A DNA stretch of 64,000 nt from Chara braunii (lineage: Eukaryota > Streptophyta > Charophyceae > Charales > Characeae), in NCBI GenBank assembly GCA_003427395.1, contig BFEA01000165.1, positions 1,558,451 through 1,622,450 of the forward strand, written 5' to 3'. Within the stretch, counting starts at the first letter, position 1, and each line of letters starts with the position of its first letter. The notes below the pieces were generated by a model, which ran no database searches, was not told the DNA's origin, and saw nothing but the letters and a program-made list of their open reading frames with translations. Below, piece by piece: positions 1 through 10,012 of the stretch. Position numbers and translations under genes: made by a program.

Positions 1-57
1 TCCTCCTCCTCCTCCTCCTCCTCCTCCTCCTCCACCACCACCACCACCACCACCACT
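1..57. repeat. (TCC)n/(ACC)n trinucleotide microsatellite
   Basis: Eleven TCC units run directly into ACC/CAC units. It is cut by the window edge, so the full length is unknown. Confidence 0.95.
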
Positions 58-949
58 TCCTAGATTCAGAGAGGCTCCACCGGGCCGATCCGCACGCACC
101 CCTGGTGTCCCATCGCGCACGTAGCCATTGCTGTCGACGCGCGCTGTCCCGGGCATCCCTGCCACTGGACTTAGTTGATGATGAAGGCTCGTCGTCGGTC
201 GCCGCTGCAGCTGGTGCTGCTCTTTGGGGAAAGGATTCTCGATGGCCGCCACAGACGCCGCGGGCTGCGGAGGCATCGTCATCGGCAGAGCTTCGGTTTC
301 CGGCGGAAGCATCGCGCCGGGCAACAGCTCCTCGACGCCCACCGTCAAATTTTTCTTGAAAGATGAGCGAGATTCCCAGCACGGGGAGGAAGAGACGGGA
401 GAGAAGGGCAGGAGAAGATTTCCATTCGTTGGGACCACCACTTGGATCGATGCAGTCGAAATATCCTTCGCCACGAAGACAGATCGACCCCGTCTTCCTT
501 CCAGAGCCAAAGCGATGCGTTCGACACCGCAGACTCCATCCGATGCCCCATTCTCCTCCAGCCAGGCTTCCCCCCGTCCTCCCCACCCTTCCCCGCCACC
601 TCCGGCGTCTGCCGGCCCCCTGAAACTGTCCACCTTGTCCGTGCCGTTCTCCCTCTTCCCCTCCTGGACTCCCGTAGATCTTCGTCAAGGACACGCGGGC
701 GCTCTCCGCCACCGTCGCATGCGGACTCCCCCTTCCACTCCTACGTTCTCCCTACGCCCTTCCCCTCCCCTCCTAATCGACGACGCTCCCACCACCCAAC
801 CACCTTTTTCGTACCTTCGCTATGGTTCAACGAGGACATCCAAATAATTAATTAGTTGCCAACTTAACAGGCCACCGTCCCTATGTGTATGTGCTTGTCA
901 TTTCGGTCGCAACATCACAGAGATGGCAGCAAACGCGCGCCCTCTCTAA
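58..949. other. no firm gene; possible coding start near 242
   Basis: The stretch is GC-rich and becomes strongly pyrimidine-rich from about 530. An ATG at 242 opens about 45 codons with high GC at third positions (starting MAATDAAGCGGIVIGRASVS), which could be a first exon on the plus strand. An overlapping frame from 105 looks equally plausible, and the open frame then runs into low-complexity Pro/Ser sequence. I saw no clear splice donor, so no gene is called. Confidence 0.3.
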
Positions 950-1282
950 CAGCGTCCCCCTCCCTCCCACCGCCTCCTCCTCCTCCGCCGCTCCCGCCCG
1001 AGCCTCCGCCGCCACCGCCCCCTCCTCCGCCTCCACCTGCACTCCCTTCTCCGCCTCCACCCTCTCCTCCTCCCCGCCCACTTTCTTCCTCTCCTCCCTC
1101 TCCTCTGATTTCGTTTCCGTCTCTTCCCCCCTGCCGTGCGCCCATCGCAATCGCCACGTGTCACCTACCTCATCTCCATTCACTCATGCCTGACATCACA
1201 CCACCAACCCTCTCCTCCGCACCCGCCCACCGCCCATTCGCCCCCCCTCGCTCACCCACCTGTCTCAACCCCTATATCCTCG

Positions 1283-1345
<63 letters not shown>
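950..1345. repeat. polypyrimidine tract ending in a 63-base poly(C)
   Basis: About 330 bases of nearly pure C/T with CCT/CCG units are followed, after a short mixed stretch, by an uninterrupted run of C at 1283-1345. The Pro-rich and Gly-rich open frames here are products of composition, not genes. Confidence 0.9.
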
Positions 1346-1346
<1 letters not shown>

Positions 1347-2005
1347 TACCTACCGGATACCTTGCGGGCGGCACGCGGTAGGGCAGAGTCTTTCTTCCAG
1401 GGGACGGGCATTACGTCTCAACGAACTAAGTAGCTATTCGATTTAGAGAAACCACCTGTGTAAGGACGCCAAGACGTCATTCATTCAGCAATTGCGCCCC
1501 CCCCATTCCCCAGCCAGAAAGTCAAGACCTTGTTCGCATCTGCTCTTCCATTTGCGTCCAATTTGTTGAGCCCGGCCACCTCTCCGCTGCGGAGACGGCG
1601 GCGCTCCACACAGATCAAACCTCCTACCTCCCCTTCTTCCCTGCGCCATAGACGACATGACATGGCAGAAGTCAATCGGCGACTCTCACTTCGCCCTCTT
1701 CCGCCTACCCCTCTCCTTCAGGCACCATAAACAAACACTGCAATGCAGTCTGATCATCGACAAGGCCCCTCCATCGCCTACCCCTCTCCTCCACGCACCA
1801 ATCTCTCTCGCCTCCCCTTCGCACTCCCACTTCCCTTCCCGCACTACCCCTAAGCACGAATGGGGTCCCCTTTCAGCTGCACCAGGAAGAACTTCGCGCA
1901 GCCGAAAGGGAAAAATGGCAGAAACTCGAAAACTGCTAGTGCGCCCCACGACTACGTTTGTACCCAGCCAACTCCACGACTCGGCAGGTTGTGGGAACAG
2001 TAACT
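1346..2005. other. no feature recognised
   Basis: Mixed pyrimidine-rich sequence. The 213-codon frame starting at 1657 has no recognisable domain and runs across two MITE ends, so it is not accepted as a gene. Confidence 0.5.
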
Positions 2006-2111
2006 GGGTCAGATCCCACTACCCTGGACCTGGATTATTCATTTTTTACCCTCGATTACGAAGATCAACGGTCAGAAATGAACATGGGGGCTATGTAGTG
2101 GGATCTGGCCC
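2006..2111. mobile_element. MITE, family D (106 bp)
   Basis: Terminal inverted repeats are GGGTCAGATCCCACTAC on the left and, read on the other strand, GGGCCAGATCCCACTAC on the right. The element is far too short to encode a transposase, so it is non-autonomous. The termini resemble families C and F nearby (GGG start, CCCACT core). No clean target duplication is visible. Confidence 0.75.
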
Positions 2112-2124
2112 TAAGCAAGCCCCG

Positions 2125-2213
2125 GGGGGCAGGGTCCCACTTGCGCAAAACCTTAGGAGATTTTGGCCGTTGATCTTTTCAATCTACGGTCAGTATCTCT
2201 TAATTCGTCCAAG
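2125..2213. mobile_element. MITE, family C, copy 1 (right end missing)
   Basis: The left terminus (GGGCAGGGTCCCACTTGC) and the interior (GGCCGTTGATCTTT, then ATCTACGGTCA) match the intact copy at 4236-4335. The match stops at about 2213, before the right terminal repeat, so this copy is truncated. It begins 13 bp after the family D element. Confidence 0.7.
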
Positions 2214-2553
2214 ACAGAGGCGGACAAAAGCCAAGCAAGCCGCTTTGTCAACTTCGTGCATCGCCACACCACACTCGAAATGTGCAAATGCAAAATGAGA
2301 ACGAACTTCCCGCTAGATCATGGCCAGATACGCGCACCACATTCTTCTCTTTCTCACTCAAATGCTCAAATTTCGAGATTGGTGTGGTGAGGCCCTTCCG
2401 CAGCTCTCAAGCCTTGCAATCCCCCTCCACACTCCCTCCTCTCTCTCTCTCTCTCCCTCAATTCCGCTTCCCGCTCTAACTCCATCGCACGAGAGAACCA
2501 CCATACTCCCGCCGCGCACTCTTTTCTTTTTCGTTTTCCGAAAGTCACTGGCG
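2214..2553. other. no feature recognised
   Basis: Unremarkable sequence with a short (CT)n run near 2440. No gene, RNA or repeat family is supported. Confidence 0.5.
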
Positions 2554-2703
2554 GGGGCCGAGTCCCACTAGCAACGCCTGAATCTGGACGTGTTTGTGGA
2601 GACGTGCTGTTCAGGAAACTTGACAGCATTTCTGCACATCTCCGACAAAACAACCAGATACAGGCGTTGAGGTAGCTCAACGCTGCTAGTGGGCCTTGGC
2701 CCC
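2554..2703. mobile_element. fold-back MITE, family F (150 bp)
   Basis: The two halves are nearly complementary along most of the length. The left end reads GGGGCCGAGTCCCACTAGC and the right end, on the other strand, GGGGCCAAGGCCCACTAGC. A second inner block (CAACGCCTGAATCTGG against CAACGCCTGTATCTGG) extends the pairing. Confidence 0.8.
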
Positions 2704-2861
2704 AGGGGGAACATCCAATTTGGTTTGGAGACCTCAAAGGGAAAAAGCGACCCGCCCCCGCTCCTTACCCGTCAGTCTACCGGTAGCAGGCTACCTACCG
2801 GTAGCCGGCGATACGAGACCCACTCTCTCTTATGCCCCAGCTGACCGCCGACCCAGCAGCA

Positions 2862-2950
2862 GGGCCTAGGTCCCACTTACACGAATTAAGCGATATTGAC
2901 CGTAGATAGGATAGCAAAGATCTTAATCCGTGCAAGTGGGACCTTGCCCC
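2862..2950. mobile_element. MITE, family C, copy 2 (89 bp)
   Basis: Both ends are intact: GGGCCTAGGTCCCACTTAC on the left and GGGGCAAGGTCCCACTTGC on the right (opposite strand), each followed by a GAATTAAG- or GGATTAAG-type block. The centre carries the family motif for TATCTACGGTCAATATC on the minus strand. Confidence 0.8.
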
Positions 2951-3017
2951 AGCTGATGTCGAATCGAAGCTTGACGTGGTTGCCAGGCAATTGGCGCCAT
3001 CCCAGATTTGGCGTGGT

Positions 3018-3536
3018 AGGGCCTCAGATGCTGTCGAGTCGAGGCGCGACTCGACAGCATCTGAGGGCATACTCACACGGGGACCAAAAGAACCAAAAAT
3101 TTGAGGCATCTGGGTACGGTTATTTGGGTCATTTGGTCCCTGTGTGGTCACACGTGCGGACTTCGTCCAGAAAGGACGAAGTCGCAACCCTGACACTCTG
3201 CACTCAGGGCAAGGTCGTGTGGTCACACGAGGGGACACCAAAGAAAAGAAAAAGAAAAAAAAGAAAAAAGAAAAGAAAAACAACTTCGGCTGGTTGTCTT
3301 ATTCTTCTACGATTTTCTACAAATTGAGGAAACGAAACGAAAAAAGCGTTTGGTCATTTGAGACCACCTCTGGAGGTGGTCTCAAAAAGGGTACCCCCGC
3401 GGCCTCGCAGGCCGCTGACATTTGGTCACGATTTGAGGCATTTGGGTACAGGGCCAACCCCGTGTGACCACAAAAATGCCTCAAATTTTGGGATTTTGGT
3501 TCATTTGGTCCCCATGTGAGTATGCCCTGAGGCCCT
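3018..3536. mobile_element. TIR element, family G (519 bp), with hairpin inserted in left arm
   Basis: The right end, read on the minus strand, is TAGGGCCTCAGGGCATACTC and continues through about 70 bases matched by the left end. The left copy is interrupted after TAGGGCCTCAG by a 37-base perfect hairpin (see 3022-3066). TA flanks both ends. The interior contains three more strong hairpins (3155-3183 with stem GCGGACTTCGTCC, 3357-3384 with stem TTTGAGACCACCTC, 3399-3415 with stem GCGGCCT) and repeats of TGTGGTCACACG. No coding capacity. Confidence 0.75.
3022..3066. repeat. perfect 20-bp inverted repeat, 5-base loop
   Basis: Arms 3022-3041 and 3047-3066 are exact complements around the loop AGGCG. 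The right arm of the host element lacks this hairpin, so it is an insertion or a strand-switch product specific to the left arm. Confidence 0.95.
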
Positions 3537-3642
3537 ACCGGTAGTTGTTGCACTGCTCGCCATCCGCCAAGATTTCGAACGCATCTGGACGACACGCAGG
3601 TCCAAATGCAATCAAAATGCTGGCGGATGGCCGGACCGAAAT

Positions 3643-3690
3643 GTTTCCACTATTTAAAAAAAAAAAAAAAAAAAAACGTTTCCACTATTT
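3643..3690. mobile_element. poly(A)-only retroposon scar with 13-bp target duplication
   Basis: Twenty-one A residues plus one C (3656-3677) lie between exact direct repeats GTTTCCACTATTT (3643-3655 and 3678-3690). A target duplication around a bare poly(A) is what an extremely 5'-truncated LINE-driven insertion leaves. Confidence 0.7.
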
Positions 3691-3963
3691 TTGTGGCCGT
3701 GTCACCGCGGCCGTGGCTGCGCCGCTCTGATTTGCTTTTTTTCTTTTCCCTTCCAAACATCCTCCCGCGGCGAGGTCCCACTAAACAAAGAAAAAAGCAG
3801 GGTTGGGATTGGATTCGATGCCTGAACATGGACGATTTCGTGGACCGTGGGCAGAAAATCGATATTGATCTGCTTTCCCGCATCTCTGTGCAAAACACAT
3901 CCCGATTCAGGCCGCAATCACGCCCACAGCTGAGTCCAGAAAGTTCCTAGAGTGCGTATCTTT

Positions 3964-4149
3964 GCATGTTCTAGAGGAAGATTCACTCTCGTCTCTCTCC
4001 ATAGGGCCTCGATCCACTAACTACTCTCGACATGCACAAAAGGCAGAATTCATGGCGATGTATCTTTCCATGCTCCTAGGGGAAGATTCGCTCTCGTTTT
4101 TCGCACATATCGAGAGTACGCATATATATAGTATAGTGGAGCGAGGCCC
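3964..4149. mobile_element. MITE, family B, copy 1 (4004-4149) with preceding half copy
   Basis: Inverted termini are GGGCCTCGATCCACTAACT and, on the other strand, GGGCCTCGCTCCACTATAC. The interior block ATCTTTCCATGCTCCTAG is also found, diverged, in the stretch just before the element (3957-3991), which is probably a fragment of a second copy. Related copies lie at 37436 and 60011. Confidence 0.8.
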
Positions 4150-4235
4150 TGTGCCCTCCGGCGGGCTTGCAGTGTTCGCTCCCAAATCTCGCCTCTCGCC
4201 TGCCAACGGACCATCCGCAGCCATCCGCAGCCACC

Positions 4236-4335
4236 GGGGACAAGGTCCCACTTGCACGAATTAAGAGATTCTGGCCGTTGATCTTTGCTATCTACGGTCA
4301 ATATCCCTTAATTAGTGTAAATGGGACCTAGCCCC
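4236..4335. mobile_element. MITE, family C, copy 3 (100 bp)
   Basis: Complete copy: left end GGGGACAAGGTCCCACTTGC, right end on the minus strand GGGGGCTAGGTCCCATTTAC, both followed by AATTAAG. The shared interior reads GGCCGTTGATCTTTGC. Confidence 0.8.
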
Positions 4336-4567
4336 CGGGACCACTCGAGCGTTGGAGGTTTATGGCCGTACGATCAGAACATCTATGGCCGTACTGTGGC
4401 CTCGCCAAAAGGTGCTGGGAAGAATTGAGCTGCTAACAGGCCCTTTTATGTGTCCCGTTGAGGTTGTTTTTTTTTGCTTTTTTTTTTTATGTCCCGTTGA
4501 GGTTGTGGAACACCGGCCGCACTTAATACTTATATAGCAGGAGTTCCGGCATTGCCACGAAATAGAT

Positions 4568-4762
4568 AGACCTGGGCTCAGTGGGTACAACCATGAATTG
4601 TTAAAAATACAGACCTGTGTTCGAATCCAGATGATGGAAGTTGATTGATGAGTGAAGTTGTAAAACGAACTATTTCAGAATTACCTGGGGCCGGTCCGCT
4701 GCCGTCGCTGTTCTTAAAAATAAAAATAAAATAAAATAAAATAAGAAAAAAAAGACCTGGGC
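4568..4762 (+). mobile_element. tRNA-derived SINE (short)
   Basis: The 5' part has an A-box-like GGGCTCAGTGGGTAC at about 4574 and a perfect B box GTTCGAATCC at about 4619, spaced as in a tRNA gene. The 3' end is an (AAAAT)n tail at 4715-4753. AGACCTGGGC occurs at 4568-4577 and again right after the tail at 4753-4762, which fits a 10-bp target duplication, although the left copy overlaps the tRNA-like head. It should be transcribed by RNA polymerase III and mobilised by a LINE in trans. Confidence 0.7.
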
Positions 4763-5182
4763 CCACAAGACGCCTGCCGGCTTCTGCGGATCAATGGAAT
4801 CATTCTGAGTGCGTATCTGAGTCATACTCTGACGGAAAACCTCCCTCCAATACATGCGGGAAGTCCTCAGTACATGCCCCTCACTCGAGATTTCAAGACA
4901 GGCTGTTTTTCTTCCCTCTTTCAGCAATGCCCTCAATACGTACATAGCCATTCACCTCATTCCATAAGAGGTTGATCCTAGTAATCGTGTAGACGTACAG
5001 AAAAAGCTGGGGGCCGAACCGTGAAGTAATATCCCACATACCCCCAATGCCTGCAACTTTGGGGCGGGATGATTCAGCCATTCTTCCTGCAATGCACTCG
5101 ACTTTGAGCCGGAATGATTTGGCCATTCTTCATTGGCTGGGCGGCAGGGCTTCCCTAGAAAAATGTGGAAATTTCACTCTAA

Positions 5183-5591
5183 GGGCGTCATCCAACCCTA
5201 CTTACGGTTAGTAAAAGTGTAAAGGAAACGAAAAAGAAGGGGGCAGCCATGAAAAAAAATCCAGACTCCACCTTCCCGCTGGAAATTTTACATATGTGGC
5301 GGCAGCCTTTCTTGGGAAGTATGACCACGGACCAACCAGGCCCGTGAATGGACAAATAAAATCATAATAAAAAAAAACATAAAAACAGGCCATCTTCTTG
5401 GGAACAGAGTACAGGCCAGTTCCTTTTCCGATTTCAGCCAAAGGAGGCTCCCGTCGTTCGCTCCCAGGAGGTCACGTCTGCTCACGTTTCCACATCCCTC
5501 CGTTTGCTACCGGAGACTCCACTTGCGGAACAAGGTGGGATATGCGCAAAATAGTAAATTTACTTACCGTAAGTAGGGTGGGATGAGGCCC
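5183..5591. mobile_element. TIR element, family E, copy 1 (409 bp)
   Basis: Inverted ends GGGCGTCATCCAACCCTACT and, on the other strand, GGGCCTCATCCCACCCTACT extend about 33 bases to GTAAA. It aligns with the longer copy at 6422-6939 through shared blocks such as GGAACAGRGTACAGGCC and AAGGTGGGATATGC. No open frame long enough for a transposase. Confidence 0.85.
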
Positions 5592-5599
5592 TCAGGTTA

Positions 5600-5754
5600 G
5601 GGGTACGGGGGGAGGCACTTTGAAAAACAACACAGGTTTTTGCGTCACTTGTTTACGGTCATTTGATCATGACCGTTAGGGTTAGGGGGGGAGGCACTTT
5701 GAAAAAACACGGAGCTTTCTGCGCCACTTGTTTCGGTCATTTGATCATTGACAG
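5600..5754. repeat. 79-bp tandem duplication
   Basis: Two diverged units both contain GGAGGCACTTTGAAAAA and GGTCATTTGATCAT, 79 bp apart. Confidence 0.85.
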
Positions 5755-6264
5755 TCCATGCCCACGGTATCATCCTGGAAAGCGCTTATCAACTGTGATG
5801 TGGACATACCATCCAGCCCAATTTTTCGCATTTGGCGAGAGGTGGAAGAGGAGACTATTTCAGAAAAAATAATAGTGAGCAAATGAGAAACAAAAAGAGA
5901 CCTCGTTTTTAGGATCCGTGCGAGGACCTTACGGTACGCATCAGGTGCAAAGAGCCCAACAGACCATCAGTGTTCGCATGTGGCGAGCCGTTGAAGAGGC
6001 TTCTATTTTTGAAAAAACTATTGAACAGATTTGAAAAGAAAAAGAAAAAGCAAAGAAAGAGACCCTGTTTCACGATTTGTGCAGAGTCTCATGGTAAACA
6101 AACCAGTGGTTAACGGGGTTAACTGTTTTCATTGCGGAAATCAGGTTTTTTTGGCTAACCACCACTCGGTAACATCATGTGCAAAGAGCCCAATAGACGT
6201 GCCCGCTTGCACTTCCATTTGACAACCAGTAATTGGCCCGTACATCAGCCACCGGCCCCTCACC
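5755..6264. other. no gene; short diverged duplications
   Basis: GTGCAAAGAGCCCAA occurs at about 5948 and 6179 with similar A-rich surroundings, suggesting an old duplication of about 230 bp. Nothing else is recognised. Confidence 0.5.
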
Positions 6265-6268
6265 TTAA

Positions 6269-6420
6269 ACCATCAGTACTTGGCCCAACTATCGGTCGCA
6301 GGAAAAAATAGAGTAGAAATATTTTTACTCGGATGAATATGGGCGATCATGTAGTGGCGTGTACGTTTTCTATAATTGTGGTTTGCTAACGAGCACAATT
6401 TTAGGAAGTCTGACTTTTTT
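6269..6420. mobile_element. TTAA-flanked MITE, family A, copy 1
   Basis: TTAA (6265-6268) is followed by ACCATCAGTACTTGGCCC, and the interior aligns with the intact copy at 60882-61030 (AGAGTAGAAA, CTCGGATGAAT, TGTAGTGGC). The right terminal repeat is degenerate and the family E copy 2 starts directly after it, so the right end may have been damaged by that insertion. Confidence 0.75.
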
Positions 6421-6421
6421 A

Positions 6422-6939
6422 GGGGCTCATCCTACCCTACTTACGATAAGTAGAAGTCAAAAAGAAATGAAAAAAAATTGGGCCGCAGCATTCAGATCGT
6501 GAAAGAAAATTTGTACTCCAATGTCTCATTATTGTAGGAGATATTACGTAGGTGGTGGCGGCCTTTGCTGGGCCCACTGCAAACTTGGACTGATTTTTCA
6601 AGGTTCCGAAATGCGCGACTTCCAGATCACACAGACCCACCCGCTCATGTCACATGACATATGAGACCACTGACGAACCAGGCCTGGTAACGGGAAAAGA
6701 AAAGAAAAAAAAACACACATAAAAACACGGCATCGTTTTGGGAACAGGGTACAGGCCCGTTCCTTTTTCAAAATATGGTAAAAAGAAGCTCCCAAAGTTT
6801 ACTCCACGAATGTTACGACTACTACCATTTCCACATCCTTCGTTCACACCAGAGCCTTTGTGGTTCAAGGAATAAGGTGGGATATGCCGGAAAAAAAAAT
6901 CGTTAATTTACTTATCTTAAGTAGGGTGGAATGAGACCC
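6422..6939. mobile_element. TIR element, family E, copy 2 (518 bp)
   Basis: Ends GGGGCTCATCCTACCCTACT and GGGTCTCATTCCACCCTACT (other strand). It has about 110 bp more interior than copy 1. The element is flanked by TTA on both sides (6419-6421 and 6940-6942), which fits the 3-bp target duplication of PIF/Harbinger elements; copy 1 has TAA and TCA. Superfamily assignment is inference. Confidence 0.85.
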
Positions 6940-7118
6940 TTAATACACTGCGACTTTAGAGGCCAGATGTACCTATGGAAGTGCAAGTGTATGGCATTGG
7001 CTTGTTCTGGCTATTCACATCAACCTAGTGGAGAGTAAATGTAAACTACAAGGAACATCCCTTATTGTCTATCACAGGCAAATGTTGTGCTCAGGGCTTA
7101 TGTTTTTTTTTCCCTTTA

Positions 7119-7124
<6 letters not shown>

Positions 7125-7191
<67 letters not shown>

Positions 7192-7197
7192 GAGAGA
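7125..7197. repeat. (GA)n microsatellite
   Basis: About 36 AG units with one GACAG interruption. Sequence on either side, 6940-7124 and 7198-7616, shows no feature. Confidence 0.95.
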
Positions 7198-7617
7198 AGG
7201 TTGATGCACCGATGCAAGCGAGGAAGAGGTGGAGGAAAGAAAAATTGGAGGGCAAGGTGGTTAGACCCTGGCCAAAAGGGGGCAGTAAACACTGGCCACG
7301 TATAGTTCCATACGCTGGGAGTCCGGGTAAGTTTGGGGGGCACTAAGGTTCTGCCCATAGGGCATGTAAAGCAAATGCTTATGTCTGATGGCCCGAAGTG
7401 CCCGTACAACAGTGCTCATTTAAGCATATGCTATAACCAATTTTGAGCAGGGCTCCTACTCATCCATAGTGCCCTCAACAATTGTTCAGTCATGTCGCCC
7501 GAACAACATGGTACAAGGGTGATGGTCCTGATTGGTGTACATTGAGGTAGGACCAGGGGAAACGGTGCTCCAGGAAGAATTGACGAAAGGAGGGTGCATG
7601 AGGTCCCATACGGTCGA

Positions 7618-7666
7618 CCCCCCCCCCCCCCCCCCCCCCAGCCAAAAAAAAAAAAAAAAAAAAAAA
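7618..7666. repeat. poly(C) followed by poly(A)
   Basis: A run of 22 C, then AGCC, then 23 A. No flanking duplication was found. Confidence 0.95.
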
Positions 7667-9853
7667 CACTTCTACATTGCATAGTACTTGTTCCACACCC
7701 TCCCATCAAAAACCTGATAGCCACGTTTCATGCAAAACCAAAGACCGGTCCTTCAAATTTTTAGTACTTCCACCAATTATATGGCAATCCTGCGAAGGAC
7801 CAGTCATCTTATAACTTTTACCCTTGCTATACCCCTTTTAGGGTGGTCACCTGCCACGAGAATTTGTGTCACCTTGACATAGCCAAAGGAACTCACTATA
7901 GCACAACCTTAGGGCTGCAAACTGGGGTGGCACCCTTATGGACCGGCCCTGAACTCTGAGTTGAGAGCAATCCTCTTACAACCGCCTCATGTGAAACAGG
8001 AATATAAGACCCCACATTCCAGAGTAATTGAGCACGATTTCGAAACATAGCCCAAAAACATGTCTATCACAGTTGTATAAGTTGAACGATAGTGCACATT
8101 GTGCAATTGGATTAATGCCATATCAACCAAAGTATGGAGTAGGCAAAACCTCTCATCAGGGTGGGTAAGGGTCTCGGTACCTCACCAAGCTGCCCCATAC
8201 ACACCCGCCCACGCAACCACAAGTATGGCGCAACAACAATGAGCAAACTGTTTGGGACCCTGCCATCTCGTTTCAACGATTCTCTACACACCCTCTCCAT
8301 AGCCTACTTGAGTAGACCCTAGCATGCCTCAAACAACTAACTCTGAACAACATACCGTTTTTTTTGTGAGCTACTATAGGCAATGTCTTATAATGCACTC
8401 TCATATCGAACATCATGATGTTATCTTCAGTGCCCCTCTTTTTCCTTTTTGGCTTTCCAAGGGTGTACATTTATTTTTTTGTGGTTGGTTGCCACAAGTA
8501 CTATGGGTCCTCCGACTTTCCATAAAAGAATCATTCGACTGGATCTCGCCAGTATCACCTATAGGATGTAGCACTTCGAGATGTCGTTTAGTCTCCTGTC
8601 GCCAATACGATACGTGATCTGACCCCATATAGTATTTCACGGACATCGCCATAAACACAAAAACAAATATGGTTTGATATCCCCCTTAGTAGTTTGAATG
8701 CTGGAATTAGGCAGCAGTGTTCGACCGTAGCGGACTTGATACGTGAAATCGGTCTCATTCCGTGAAGCACCGACCCGTAAGACTTTGTGAGAATTGCATT
8801 GTGTTTGTTGTGTTTTCATATTTTGTCAACGCATGGATAAGCCGCTTCTCGTTAAAGTCGGATCAAATTTCAATCGATTTTTACAATCTGAGATGAACAG
8901 ATTTTCAAACTAATCCGCCAAAGGATAATTTTATTACTAATACAAATATATCAATAGAATGAGATTGAACTGACGTCTCTGCAATAATTCAAAAAATGGC
9001 GAAAGAAACATGTCCGTTGAGTCTTCAACAAAGAATTCTCATGTCGAATGTAAAGTACCTTGAAGAATCAATACTCAAACATAGAAGAGGGTCAGTCAAA
9101 TTTCACCAACAAACAAGAGTCTGTGCATCTTGAAATCCATATTGCCAAGAATTGTATCTTTGACATCGTGCCAGTTGAAAATGGTAAATACGACAGACTA
9201 AAACACTTTGTCGTCCCAACTTGAGTTAGAGTTGTATGATAAGGGACCATCTCATCGAGGTTCAACCAAGGTTAATCCAACTTTAGGTTTTTGTGCCAAA
9301 TTGGGGAACCTAAACCCAACTTATTTTATTTTCAAGACTCGCACAGAAACTTTGTGTCACATATCTCCGGACTTCTCTGCGGTTTCGCCTATTACTATCA
9401 TATAATAGACTCGAAGGGCCAATGCATAGCTAAATTGTTATTAAATGTCGAATAAGAGAGGTCATGGAGTGATTTCTTCAACCTTCTTTTTATGTGAAAA
9501 AAATTGCTTTACTGTTTCAATGTCATGAGATGGGTGTGGTCCTATATAAACTTATTAGTTTATCGAGAGAACATTATCGAACGATGATTCGTGGTGGAGA
9601 GTCGTATGATGGGAAACAATAACGTGCGGTTTAAAAGGCGGGAAAACACAACTCCGACCCATAAATTTCGTTGTAAAATTATTAAATTGTATCTTAAAAA
9701 TAAATGCACTTGTACATTAAAAATGTTATTCCAATTGGTTAAAAAACCTTAAATCCATTTATGATTTATGTAACTTTGATATATTTATTTTGCCAATTTG
9801 TGAATAATTTGATTGTTTTGTGGATTAGTGGAGTTTGTTTCGTATGCCAAAAG
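7667..9853. other. no gene recognised
   Basis: Only short frames without recognisable domains. Base composition shifts to clearly AT-rich from about 8.8 kb and stays so to about 27 kb. Confidence 0.5.
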
Positions 9854-9912
9854 TTGGTAAGGTTTTGCACGTTGTATCGAATTAAACCATATGCTCCACC
9901 GCTTGTGCAGGT

Positions 9913-9943
<31 letters not shown>

Positions 9944-10012
9944 AACTGTACTCCCCAGACAGAGTGTTTAATGCATTACCTAGGTCCTTCGTTGAATTGC
10001 CTCCCAAAACCA
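9854..10012 (-). pseudogene. mitochondrial-type SSU rRNA fragment
   Basis: The plus strand reads as the reverse complement of the central part of a bacterial/organelle-type small-subunit rRNA. The blocks GGTAAGGTT, CGAATTAAACCA, ATGCTCCACCGCTTGTGC, CCGTCAATTCCTTTGAGTTT and TACTCCCCAG are in correct order and spacing (the 900-region universal site). AGTGTTTAATGC after it is closer to plant mitochondrial 18S than to plastid 16S as I know them. Similarity fades after about 10012. It is only about 160 bp and has substitutions at normally invariant sites, so it is most likely a nuclear insertion of mitochondrial DNA, not a working rRNA. Confidence 0.8.

Noticed and set aside
224-847. 207-codon plus-strand open frame as a complete gene
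   Set aside because: After about 45 codons it becomes Ser/Pro/Arg low-complexity sequence dictated by the CT-rich DNA; overlapping frames are equally open.
5675-5690. TTAGGGTTAGGG resembling telomere repeat
   Set aside because: Two units only and part of a 79-bp duplication; not an interstitial telomere array.
7065-7346. RERERE frame over (GA)n
   Set aside because: Microsatellite translation. The same applies to frames at 32173-32645, 36080-36486, 42505-43012, 48043-48411 and 62009-63339.
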